Source: Rhizobacter sp. (lineage in GTDB: Bacteria > Pseudomonadota > Gammaproteobacteria > Burkholderiales > Burkholderiaceae_C). From it: 9,549 nt of DNA. How positions within the stretch are numbered: the stretch's first letter is position 1; each line of letters opens with the position of its first letter. A model generated the notes under the pieces. That model was not told where the DNA came from. It ran no database searches and saw nothing but the letters and a program-made list of their open reading frames with translations. The translations under genes and the position numbers were made by a program. Positions 1 to 6,644 of this stretch are shown one piece after another. The stretch lies in NCBI GenBank assembly GCA_025351675.1, contig JANXVK010000661.1:1-9549 (forward strand), given 5' to 3'.

Positions 1-52
1 CGACAATGTATATTATGTCAACTATTCTGTTGACTCGCTGGCTGATCAACTG
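1..52. promoter_or_regulatory. AT-rich palindrome cluster, possible promoter/operator of a leftward gene outside the window
   Basis: This patch is much richer in A/T than the rest of the window. It holds a perfect inverted repeat, GTCAAC (17-22) and GTTGAC (29-34) around a 6-bp spacer, and a further ATCAAC half-site at 45-50. Positions 2-19 form an imperfect palindrome, GACA...TATA...TGTC. Read on the minus strand, 21 down to 16 is a perfect sigma70-type -35 box, TTGACA. With a normal 16-18 bp spacer the -10 box would fall just outside the window. I infer a regulated promoter firing leftward. No start codon or -10 is visible here, so the call is tentative. Confidence 0.3.
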
Positions 53-70
53 TCACGCAGAGTCACGCAG
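52..70. repeat. 9-bp tandem direct repeat
   Basis: GTCACGCAG occurs twice, at 52-60 and 62-70, with one base between the copies. It lies just right of the palindrome cluster at the window edge. It could be a pair of protein-binding half-sites spaced one helical turn apart (10 bp centre to centre) or a chance duplication. Confidence 0.4.
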
Positions 71-295
71 ATCGAATCTTCCCAAGCGCATCAAGAACGC
101 CTGCTCCCGGACTGACATGCGCCCGGAATCGCTTCGCGGCCAAGAGCCTCCTGCCTTGGGCCGCTTGCCACGATTTTTCTTGTGCGTGGCCTCGCCGCGC
201 TCCAGACTGACCTTCTGCCCTGTAGGCTCGGTCCGCGTGCTGAACGCGTCGGCAGGCGCCAGTCCGGCACGCCGTGCGACCGCTCCGCCGGAGCT
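53..295 (-). other. Gene-poor stretch downstream of the crp-like gene, open in the same frame
   Basis: No convincing gene lies between the crp-like stop codon (296-298) and the left-edge regulatory patch. All three minus-strand frames are open over much of it, which is common at high GC and is weak evidence. The frame that continues directly from the crp-like gene stays open for 80 codons to a TGA at 53-55. It would encode a basic peptide with a Lys/Arg-rich stretch (HKKNRGKRPK). It has no ATG until codon 60, so it could be a lost C-terminal extension, a gene remnant or noise. A 13-bp palindrome at 282-294 (GCTCC/GGAGC arms) lies just past the stop but has no T-run, so I do not call it a terminator. 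Confidence 0.3.
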
Positions 296-1126
296 TCAGG
301 CGCCCTGCGCCTCCGCCGCGTGGCCCACTTCGGCAAGCAGATGCCGGCCCTCGGCCACTGCCGCGAGCTGGTCGGCCTCGCGCACCACCATCCGCGTCTC
401 GCCGAGGCGCACGATGCCTTCGACATGCATCTGCCGCAGCGTGCGGTTCACGCGCTGCCGGCTGCCGCCGACGATCGCGGCGAGGTCGGTCTGCGACAGG
501 TTCAGGTCGATGCGCACGCCCTCGCCCACCGGCCGGCCGAACTGGTGCGCGAGGCGCTGCAGTTGCCACGCCAGCCGCTGCGGCAGCGAAAGCGTCTGAA
601 GTTCCTCGAAGCGGCGGAACATGTGGCGCAGGCGTTGGCAGTTCAGCTTGAGCAGGCCCGGGCCGAGCTCGCCGAATCCTTCGACCAGCCGTTGCAGGTC
701 AGCCTTCGAGATGAACAGCAGTTTCGAGGGCACATGGGCGAGCACGTCGAGTTCGAGCGGGCGGTCGTCGATCAGCGCGATGTCGCCGAACCACTGGCCG
801 GGGCCGACGAAATCGAGCGTGAAGTCCCGACCGTCAGCGAGCGGCGTGCCGAGCCGCAGTGCGCCGCGCACGACGCCGATCCAGGCCGAGGCCATGTCGC
901 CGCGGCGTGCCAGTACCGCGCCGGCCTCGACGTGCCGCACCCGCGCACTGCCGAGGATCGCGACCCGCAGCGAGCCCGGTAACTCGCCGAACCACGGGTT
1001 GGCGTGCAAGGCGGCGCGCTCGTCGTCGAGCAAACCCGCTTGCACCCGGCTCAGGGCCGACCAGGCCGACGCGCGGTGATCGGTTTGCGCCAGCGCGAGG
1101 CGCTCTTCGGTGACGACGCTGTCCAT
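296..1126 (-). CDS. Crp/Fnr-family transcriptional regulator with altered cNMP pocket
   Basis: This 276-residue protein has the Crp/Fnr plan. A variable N-terminal leader of about 44 residues precedes a cyclic-nucleotide-binding-type beta-barrel (about 45-150), a long dimerisation helix (about 151-185) and a winged helix-turn-helix (about 200-260). The HTH reads LSQTDLAAIVGGSRQRVNR (210-228), a typical Crp recognition helix. The ligand-loop motif is FGDIALIDDRPLELDV (113-128). Where relatives that bind cAMP have a Pro-Arg-Ser/Thr step, this protein has Pro-Leu-Glu, so the phosphate-binding Arg is missing. No Fnr-type N-terminal cysteine cluster is present. At 276 residues it is longer than the usual 220-240. 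The gene is third in a minus-strand operon, 10 bp after the bifunctional acyl-CoA enzyme. Its Shine-Dalgarno GAGG (1138-1135) overlaps the upstream stop codon and sits 8 nt before the ATG, which supports this start and suggests coupled translation. The family is clear; the ligand and regulon are unknown. Confidence 0.9.
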   Translation of the reverse strand: MDSVVTEERLALAQTDHRASAWSALSRVQAGLLDDERAALHANPWFGELPGSLRVAILGSARVRHVEAGAVLARRGDMASAWIGVVRGALRLGTPLADGRDFTLDFVGPGQWFGDIALIDDRPLELDVLAHVPSKLLFISKADLQRLVEGFGELGPGLLKLNCQRLRHMFRRFEELQTLSLPQRLAWQLQRLAHQFGRPVGEGVRIDLNLSQTDLAAIVGGSRQRVNRTLRQMHVEGIVRLGETRMVVREADQLAAVAEGRHLLAEVGHAAEAQGA

Positions 1127-1136
1127 GCTTGCAACC

Positions 1137-3230
1137 TCAGTTGAAACTTTTACCGGCCTCGGCCAGCTTCACCAACAACGGCGCCGGTTGCCACGACGCA
1201 TCGGCGCCCGGCTCGGCCGCGAATCGCTTCAGCGCGCGCACCACGTTCGGCAACCCGACCCCATCGGCATACAGCATCGGCCCGCCGCGTTGCAGCGGGT
1301 AGCCGTAGCCGTTGAGGTAGACGATGTCGATGTCGCTTGCGCGCGCAGCGATGCCTTCGTCGAGAATGCGAGCGCCTTCGTTGACGAGCGCGAACATGCA
1401 GCGTTCGACGACCTCGTCGTCGCCGACCTTGCGCGGCGTGATGCCGGCGTCAAGGCGGTACTGCGCGATCAGTTGCCCGGTCACCGTATCGGGGATCGGG
1501 TCACGCTTGCCGGCCTCGTATCGATACCAGCCGGCGCCGGTCTTCTGGCCGAAGCGGCCGGCTTCGCACAGCTTGTCGGCGACCATCGGATTCATGTCCA
1601 CTCCCGCCTCGGCCGCCTTGCGCTTGCGCGTGGCCCAGCCGATGTCCAGCCCCGCCAGGTCGCCCATGCGGAACGGCCCCATCGCCATGCCGAACTTCTG
1701 CAGCGCGCCGTCGATCTGCTGCGGCAGCGCGCCGGCGTTGACCAGGCCGTTCGCCGCGGCGCCGTAGCGCGCGAGCATGCGGTTGCCGATGAAGCCGTCG
1801 CACACACCCGAGACCACCGCGATCTTCTTGATCTTCTTCGCCAGCGCCATCGAGGTCGCGAGCACATCGGGCGCGGTCTTCGCACCGCGCACGACTTCGA
1901 GCAGGCGCATCACGTTCGCGGGGCTGAAGAAGTGCAGGCCGACCACATCTTGCGGACGCTTCGTGAACGCCGCGATCTTGTCGAGATCGAGGTACGAGGT
2001 GTTCGACGCGAGGATCGCGCCGGGCTTGCAGACTTCATCCAAGGTGCGGAACACGGTCTGCTTCACGTCCATGTTCTCGAACACCGCCTCGATGACCAGA
2101 TCGGCATCCTTGAAGCTGTCGTACGCGAGCGTCGGCGTGACGAGCGCCATGCGCTGCTCGACCTGAGCCGGCGTCAGCTTGCCCTTCTTCATCGAGTTCT
2201 CGTAGTTCCTGCGGATCGTGGCCAGGCCCTTGTCGAGCGCCTCCTGCTTCATTTCCAGCAGCACGACGGGGAGGCCGGCGTTCAGGAAGTTCATCGTGAT
2301 GCCGCCGCCCATCGTGCCGGCGCCGATCACGCCAACGCTCTTGATGTCGCGCAGCTTGGTATCGGCCGGCACATCGGGCAACTTCGCCGCAGCGCGCTCG
2401 GCCGCGAACACATGGCGCAGCGCGCGCGACTCGGGCGTGAGCATCAGCGCCATGAAGGCCTCGCGCTCCAGTCGCATGCCTTCGTCGAATGGCTGGCTGA
2501 TCGCGTTCGCGACCGCGTCGATGCACTTCAACGGCGCCGGAAAACCCTTGGCGCCCGCCGCAACCGTATTGCGGGCGAACTGCAGCAGCGCTTGCGCGTT
2601 CGGCTCACGCAGCTTGATGTCGCGAGCCCGCTTCAGCGGCAACGATGCCGCGACGACCTTGCGCGCGAACGCGCTCGCACCGGCGAGCAGGTCGCCCTCG
2701 ATGAGCTCGTCGATCAAGGGCGTGCCCTTGAACTTCGCGGCTGCCACCGGCGCACCGAAGACGATGACGTTCAGAGCGGCTTCGAGGCCGATCAGTCGAG
2801 GCAAGCGCTGCGTGCCGCCGGCGCCCGGCAGCAGGCCGAGCTTGACCTCGGGCAGACCGAGCGACGCATCAGGCAACGCGACGCGGAAGTGGGCGCCGAG
2901 CGCCAGTTCGAGCCCGCCACCGAGGCACTGTCCCGCAATCGCCGCGACGACCGGCTTCGCGCTCGCTTCGAGCGCCGCGATCACGACCCGCAGGTTCGGC
3001 TCGCGCGCCGCGTTCGGCGTGCCAAACTCGGTCACGTCGGCGCCGCCAGAGAACGCGCGCGCCGTGCCGGTCAGCACGATTGCCTTCACGGCGGCGTTTG
3101 CAGTCGCTTCGTCGAGCGCTTCGACGATGCCGCTGCGCAGCTCGAAGCCGAGGCCGTTGACCGGCGGCTTGTTCATCGCGATCACGGCGACCTCGCCGTC
3201 GAGGGTGAGCGTCACGCAGGTGCTGTTCAT
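1137..3230 (-). CDS. Bifunctional enoyl-CoA hydratase / 3-hydroxyacyl-CoA dehydrogenase (FadB/FadJ-type)
   Basis: This 697-residue cytosolic enzyme should carry out two beta-oxidation steps: hydration of 2-enoyl-CoA, then NAD-dependent oxidation of L-3-hydroxyacyl-CoA. The N-terminal crotonase domain (about 1-190) shows the oxyanion-hole segment AFSGGAD (59-65) and GGGLELALG (104-112), with catalytic glutamates Glu108 and Glu128. The NAD-binding domain begins at about 296 with GAGTMG (303-308). SNTS (409-412) and the dyad His433 (GLHFFSP) and Glu445 (MRLLEV) mark an intact dehydrogenase site. Two C-terminal dehydrogenase domains follow, including FGMAMGPFRMGDLAGLD and GRFGQKTGAGWYRY. From memory, the closest architecture is the peroxisomal bifunctional enzyme EHHADH as much as E. 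coli FadB. The start at 3230 is preceded by GGAAG about 6 nt upstream. The frame stays open further upstream (to 4040), but that part lies antisense-frame over the SDR gene and is not real. It is second in the operon, 14 bp after the SDR gene. No thiolase or acyl-CoA dehydrogenase is in the window, so its substrate chain length or aromatic origin is open. Confidence 0.95.
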   Translation of the reverse strand: MNSTCVTLTLDGEVAVIAMNKPPVNGLGFELRSGIVEALDEATANAAVKAIVLTGTARAFSGGADVTEFGTPNAAREPNLRVVIAALEASAKPVVAAIAGQCLGGGLELALGAHFRVALPDASLGLPEVKLGLLPGAGGTQRLPRLIGLEAALNVIVFGAPVAAAKFKGTPLIDELIEGDLLAGASAFARKVVAASLPLKRARDIKLREPNAQALLQFARNTVAAGAKGFPAPLKCIDAVANAISQPFDEGMRLEREAFMALMLTPESRALRHVFAAERAAAKLPDVPADTKLRDIKSVGVIGAGTMGGGITMNFLNAGLPVVLLEMKQEALDKGLATIRRNYENSMKKGKLTPAQVEQRMALVTPTLAYDSFKDADLVIEAVFENMDVKQTVFRTLDEVCKPGAILASNTSYLDLDKIAAFTKRPQDVVGLHFFSPANVMRLLEVVRGAKTAPDVLATSMALAKKIKKIAVVSGVCDGFIGNRMLARYGAAANGLVNAGALPQQIDGALQKFGMAMGPFRMGDLAGLDIGWATRKRKAAEAGVDMNPMVADKLCEAGRFGQKTGAGWYRYEAGKRDPIPDTVTGQLIAQYRLDAGITPRKVGDDEVVERCMFALVNEGARILDEGIAARASDIDIVYLNGYGYPLQRGGPMLYADGVGLPNVVRALKRFAAEPGADASWQPAPLLVKLAEAGKSFN

Positions 3231-3244
3231 CGCTGTCTTCCTTG

Positions 3245-4009
3245 TCAGATCGTCACGCCGCCGTCGACGACGATGGCCTGCCCGGTCACGAACGACCCGG
3301 CCTTCGACGCAAGAAAAATCGCCGCGCCGGCGATCTCGTCGGGCTCGCCGATGCGGCGCAGCGGCGTGGTCGCGGTGCGCTGCTTCAGGGCTTCGGGGTC
3401 TTCCCAGAGCGCTTTCGCGAAATCGGTCTTGATCAGGCCCGGCGCGATGCAGTTGACGCGCACGTTGCTCGGCCCGTACTCGACCGCGAGGTTGCGCGCG
3501 AGCTGGAAGTCGGCGGCCTTCGAAACGTTGTACGCGCCGATCACGTTCGAGCCGCGCAGACCGCCGATCGACGAGACGATGATGATCGCGCCGTCCTTGC
3601 GGGCCAGCATCTGCGGCGCGGTGAAATTGATCAGCCAGTGATTCGCGATCACGTTGTTTTCGAGGATCTTGCGGAACTGGTCGTCCTCGATGCCCGCCAT
3701 TGGCCCGTAGTGCGGGTTCGACGCGGCGTTGCAGACCAGGATGTCGATCCGCCCGAATTGCCGCGTGGTTTCGGCTACCAAGTTCATCAGGTCGTGCTTC
3801 GACGAGATGTTGGCCGGGATAGAGATCGCGCGGCCGGCACCGTGCGCGGCGTTGATCGCCGCGGCCACTCCGGCGCACGGCTCGGGCTTGCGCGACGAGA
3901 TCACGACGCGAGCGCCCTGCTCCGCCATGCGCTCGGCGATGGCCTTGCCGATGCCGCGCGACGAACCGGTGATGACGGCCACCTTGCCGTCGAGCGTGAA
4001 CAGTGACAT
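3245..4009 (-). CDS. SDR-family NAD(P)-dependent oxidoreductase (DHRS4-like)
   Basis: This 254-residue classical short-chain dehydrogenase/reductase has a complete active site. The cofactor-binding glycine motif is TGSSRGIG (14-21), and CNAA (93-96) stands for the usual NNAG. The catalytic tetrad is Asn118 or Asn119, Ser147 (IVSSIGG), Tyr160 and Lys164 (YNVSK). The substrate-loop part RVNCIAPGLIKTDFAKALW and the C-terminus VTGQAIVVDGG are typical. The sequence resembles DHRS4-type carbonyl reductases as I remember them. It probably interconverts a hydroxyl and a keto group, either on a CoA thioester or a free carbonyl compound; cofactor preference cannot be settled by eye. It is the first gene of the minus-strand operon with the bifunctional acyl-CoA enzyme, which points to a shared catabolic route. 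The ATG at 4009-4007 follows a strong GAAGGAG at 4020-4014, 4 nt away, so I prefer it to the upstream in-frame ATG at 4150, which lies in the promoter region. Confidence 0.93.
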   Translation of the reverse strand: MSLFTLDGKVAVITGSSRGIGKAIAERMAEQGARVVISSRKPEPCAGVAAAINAAHGAGRAISIPANISSKHDLMNLVAETTRQFGRIDILVCNAASNPHYGPMAGIEDDQFRKILENNVIANHWLINFTAPQMLARKDGAIIIVSSIGGLRGSNVIGAYNVSKAADFQLARNLAVEYGPSNVRVNCIAPGLIKTDFAKALWEDPEALKQRTATTPLRRIGEPDEIAGAAIFLASKAGSFVTGQAIVVDGGVTI

Positions 4010-4178
4010 CGGGCTCCTTCGGCACCTCTGCCGGCTGCATTGGCGATCAATGAACGTTAGCAGAAGCGCCCGAAGTCTGGCAAACCCTATTTTCCAAACA
4101 GGGCGATGGACGCAGAATCTATAGATACAACATGCCAAACTTAGGTACATACCCTATGTTCTATTCATCGAGTCCACG
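4010..4178. promoter_or_regulatory. Divergent promoter region with operator-like repeats
   Basis: This A/T-richer gap separates the leftward SDR operon from the rightward double-TetR gene and must hold both promoters. A decamer CA(A/T)ACCCTAT occurs twice in the same orientation, at 4081-4090 and 4148-4157, matching at 9 of 10 bases and 67 bp apart. Each copy sits in an inverted repeat. The first is CCCTATTT/AAACAGGG (4085-4092 and 4096-4103; 7 of 8 pairs match, 3-bp spacer). The second is a perfect ACATA/TATGT (4147-4151 and 4155-4159) around CCC. Dimeric repressors such as TetR proteins bind such palindromes, so these are candidate operators for the neighbouring regulator. I cannot assign -35/-10 boxes with confidence; TATAGA-like sequence on the minus strand (4123-4118) is one -10 candidate. 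Confidence 0.5.
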
Positions 4179-5420
4179 GTGCTGATCGACGGCGCCGTGC
4201 CGGCCACTTTGCGCTTCCAAGAGAAGCGCGAGGCGATCCTGTCGGCGGCCGCGTTGCTGTTCAATGAACACGGCTTGAAGGGCGCGACGCTGGCTGACAT
4301 CGCGGGCAGTGTCGGCCTCGTCACCAACAGCGTGACCTACTACTACCGCAAGAAGGAAGACCTCGCGAAGGCCTGTCTGCTGCGCTCGATCGCCGCCTTC
4401 GACGCGGTCGCCACTGCGGCGACCGCCACCGGCACCGACGTGCCCGATCGCATCCGCGCTTTCTATCGCGGTCATGCGCAGTTGCTGGCCGCCATGGACG
4501 AAGGCAGCCAAGTGCCGCTGATCGCCTTCAACGACATCCGCGCGCTGCCCGAGCCGCAGCTCGGCGAGCTGTTCGATGCCTACACCGCGATGTTCCGGCG
4601 CGTGCGCGGGTTGCTGAAGGGCGCGCAAACCACACACCTCGGCCGCGACGACCTGAACGCGCGCGCTCACATGGTGCTGTCGATCGCGAACTGGATGGGG
4701 CCGTGGATCGACCGCGTCGAGCCGGCCGGCTACGCGCGCATTGCCGATCGCGTCAGCGACATCGTCGTCCACGGCGTCGCCGGCGCCGGCTCGGTGTGGT
4801 CGCCGCTCGACGAAGACTGGCACCCGACCGCCAGTGCCGATGGCACCTCGGAGGCGTTCCTGCGCGCCGCGACCGTGCTCGTCAACGAGCAGGGCTACCG
4901 GGGCGCCTCGGTCGACCGGATCTCGGCGCGGCTGAACCTGACCAAGGGCTCGTTCTACCACCACCATGACAACAAACTCGACCTGATCTCGGCCTGCTTC
5001 GAGCGCACGTTCGCGGTGATGCGCCAGGCGCTGATCCGCGCCGAGACCAGCCCGGGCAGCGGCTGGAGCCGCGCCTGCGCCGCGGCTTGCGCGCTGGTGC
5101 GCTATCAGCTGTCGGTCGAGGGGCCGCTGCTGCGCGCGACCGCCACCTCGGCGCTGCCCGACACCGCGCAACGCGAGCACGTGCAGGCCACGCTGCGGCG
5201 CCTGACCGAACGCATGACCGGCGTGCTCGTCGACGGCATGGTCGACGGCTCGGTGCGCCCGCTCGACCCGGCGATCGCGGCGCAGACGACGGTCGCCGCG
5301 ATCAACGCCGCGGCCGAGCTGCATCGCTGGGTGCCGGGCGTGACGCCGGCGGTCGCGGCCGACCTGTATGTGCGCGCGATGTTCGAGGGGGTGCTCTGTG
5401 CGGGCGTGGGTTCGGGCTGA
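4179..5420 (+). CDS. Tandem (double) TetR-type transcriptional regulator
   Basis: At 413 residues this protein is about twice the length of a normal TetR repressor (190-230) and contains two complete units. The first DNA-binding domain spans about 16-62 (FNEHGLKGATLADIAGSVGL, then a YYYRKKEDL recognition/exit segment). The second spans about 224-270 (VNEQGYRGASVDRISARLNL, then FYHHHDNKLDL). The halves align clearly with each other, for example NEHGLKGAT with NEQGYRGAS. Each HTH is followed by 140-160 mostly helical residues, as expected for a ligand-binding/dimerisation domain. An Asp/Pro/Thr-containing linker (about 206-222) joins the units. It is divergent from the SDR-acyl-CoA operon and likely represses it, possibly sensing an acyl-CoA or related metabolite; that is inference. 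The start is GTG at 4179 with only a weak GAG 6 nt upstream. An in-frame stop at 4122 bounds the frame, and GTG at 4197 is an alternative. No frameshift separates the halves, so this is a real fusion and not two adjacent genes. Confidence 0.9.
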   Translation: MLIDGAVPATLRFQEKREAILSAAALLFNEHGLKGATLADIAGSVGLVTNSVTYYYRKKEDLAKACLLRSIAAFDAVATAATATGTDVPDRIRAFYRGHAQLLAAMDEGSQVPLIAFNDIRALPEPQLGELFDAYTAMFRRVRGLLKGAQTTHLGRDDLNARAHMVLSIANWMGPWIDRVEPAGYARIADRVSDIVVHGVAGAGSVWSPLDEDWHPTASADGTSEAFLRAATVLVNEQGYRGASVDRISARLNLTKGSFYHHHDNKLDLISACFERTFAVMRQALIRAETSPGSGWSRACAAACALVRYQLSVEGPLLRATATSALPDTAQREHVQATLRRLTERMTGVLVDGMVDGSVRPLDPAIAAQTTVAAINAAAELHRWVPGVTPAVAADLYVRAMFEGVLCAGVGSG

Positions 5421-5541
5421 GCCGCCGCGCGGGGCCGCCCCAAGCAAGGCTCATGTCCCCTCGGCGGATCGGTCAGCCGTCGGACGAGCGGCCTCGTTGA
5501 GCCGCTACGATCGGTGTTCCGTTTCCAACGAGCCGCGCGCC
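5421..5541 (+). promoter_or_regulatory. Intergenic region with a weak promoter candidate upstream of the D-malate dehydrogenase gene
   Basis: The gap between the double-TetR gene and the next gene holds a short GC-rich hairpin (GGGG/CCCC arms, 5431-5441) with no T-run. A TACGAT at 5506-5511 matches the -10 consensus TATAAT at 4 of 6 positions and lies 30 bp before the ATG. No good -35 is present at 17 bp (GACGAG region). The Shine-Dalgarno is also weak (GAG at 5530-5532). The downstream gene may have its own promoter here or be read through from the regulator gene. Confidence 0.25.
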
Positions 5542-6636
5542 ATGTCCAAGCAATTCAAGATCGCCGTGATCCCCGGAGACGGGATCGGCAAGGAAGTCAT
5601 GCCCGAGGGCCTGCGCGCGCTGGCCGCCGCGGCCAAGCGCTTCGACCTCGACCTCGCATTCACTCACGTTGAGTGGGCCAGCTGCGACTACCACGCGCAG
5701 CACGGCCAGATGATGCCCGACGACTGGAAGGCGCAGCTCGCCGGCATGGACGCGATCTTTTTCGGCGCCGTCGGCTGGCCGGCCACCGTGCCCGATCACG
5801 TCTCGCTGTGGGGCTCGCTGCTGAAATTTCGCCGCGAGTTCGACCAGTACATCAACCTGCGGCCGGTGCGCCTGTTCGAGGGCGTGCCGTGCCCGCTGGT
5901 CGACAAGACGGGCGCGCCGCGCAAGCCGGGCGACATCGACTTCTTCGTCGTGCGCGAGAACACCGAAGGCGAATACACGAACCTCGGCGGCATCATGTAC
6001 GCCGGCACCGAGCGCGAGATCGTGGTCCAGGAGTCGGTCTTCTCGCGACACGGCACCGACCGCGTGCTGAAGTACGCGTTCGAGCTCGCGAAGTCGCGCG
6101 CGCGCAAGCACCTGACCGTGGCGACCAAGTCGAACGGCATCGCGATCAGCATGCCGTGGTGGGACGGCCGCGCCGATGCCGTCGCGGCCGGCTATCCGGA
6201 AGTCACAGTCGACAAGCAGCACATCGACATCCTCTCGGCGCGCTTCGTGCTGCAGCCGAACCGCTTCGACGTGGTCGTCGCGTCGAACCTGTTCGGCGAC
6301 ATCCTCTCCGACCTTGGCCCGGCCTGCACCGGCACGATCGGTCTGGCGCCGTCGGCGAACCTGAACCCGGAGCGCAACTTCCCGTCGCTGTTCGAGCCGG
6401 TGCACGGCTCGGCGCCCGACATCTACGGCAAGAACATCGCGAACCCGGTCGCGATGATCTGGTCGGCGGCGTTGATGCTCGACTTCCTCGGCCACCGCGA
6501 TGCGCACGACGCGGTTCTGCGCGCGATCGAGACGGTGCTGATCGACGGCCCGCACACGCCCGACCTCGGCGGCACGGCGTCGACGACCGCGATGGGCGAA
6601 GCGATCGCCGCGACCATCGCCGCGACCGTTTTCTGA
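5542..6636 (+). CDS. dmlA: D-malate / tartrate dehydrogenase (decarboxylating)
   Basis: This 364-residue cytosolic enzyme belongs to the isocitrate/isopropylmalate dehydrogenase family. It should oxidise and decarboxylate D-malate to pyruvate and CO2 with NAD; family members also act on tartrate. Visible motifs are IPGDGIGKEV (10-19), the substrate-binding arginines FRREFDQY (96-103) and Arg107, RENTEGEY (138-145), the catalytic lysine Lys196 in TKSNG, and the metal-binding aspartates Asp229, Asp253 and Asp257 (NLFGDILSD, 249-257). The NAD-binding segment is VHGSAPDIYGKNIANP (287-302). The run WGSLLKFRREFDQY and the GPACTGTIG segment match E. coli DmlA and the TtuC tartrate dehydrogenases very closely from memory, and length agrees (about 361). 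The ATG at 5542 places IPGDGIG at the normal distance from the N-terminus; the frame is open further upstream, but that stretch overlaps the regulator gene and lacks family features. The usual LysR-type regulator of dmlA is not adjacent. TtuC/DmlA specificity cannot be separated by eye. Confidence 0.93.
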   Translation: MSKQFKIAVIPGDGIGKEVMPEGLRALAAAAKRFDLDLAFTHVEWASCDYHAQHGQMMPDDWKAQLAGMDAIFFGAVGWPATVPDHVSLWGSLLKFRREFDQYINLRPVRLFEGVPCPLVDKTGAPRKPGDIDFFVVRENTEGEYTNLGGIMYAGTEREIVVQESVFSRHGTDRVLKYAFELAKSRARKHLTVATKSNGIAISMPWWDGRADAVAAGYPEVTVDKQHIDILSARFVLQPNRFDVVVASNLFGDILSDLGPACTGTIGLAPSANLNPERNFPSLFEPVHGSAPDIYGKNIANPVAMIWSAALMLDFLGHRDAHDAVLRAIETVLIDGPHTPDLGGTASTTAMGEAIAATIAATVF

Positions 6637-6644
6637 AAGCCGGA

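Noticed and set aside
282..294. Rho-independent terminator after the crp-like gene
   Set aside because: The palindrome has 5-6 bp arms, but no U-run follows on the minus strand.
1110..3641. Plus-strand open frame of 843 codons opposite the bifunctional enzyme gene
   Set aside because: It is antisense to a gene with intact catalytic motifs. Its translation is Arg/His/Asp/Leu-rich with no domain, as expected from the complement of GC-biased codons.
3231..4040. Upstream extension of the bifunctional enzyme frame to 4040
   Set aside because: The extension overlaps the SDR gene in another frame and reads as Arg-rich noise. The ATG at 3230 has a ribosome-binding site and gives the normal family length.
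5431..5441. Terminator after the double TetR gene
   Set aside because: Only a 4-5 bp GC hairpin with no T-run.
4161..5447. Minus-strand 428-codon frame opposite the double TetR gene
   Set aside because: Shadow frame; the plus-strand product has two recognisable HTH domains.
5673..6644. Upstream extension of the SNF2 frame through the dmlA-like gene
   Set aside because: It overlaps a complete, motif-intact dehydrogenase gene in another frame and has Arg-rich low-complexity translation.
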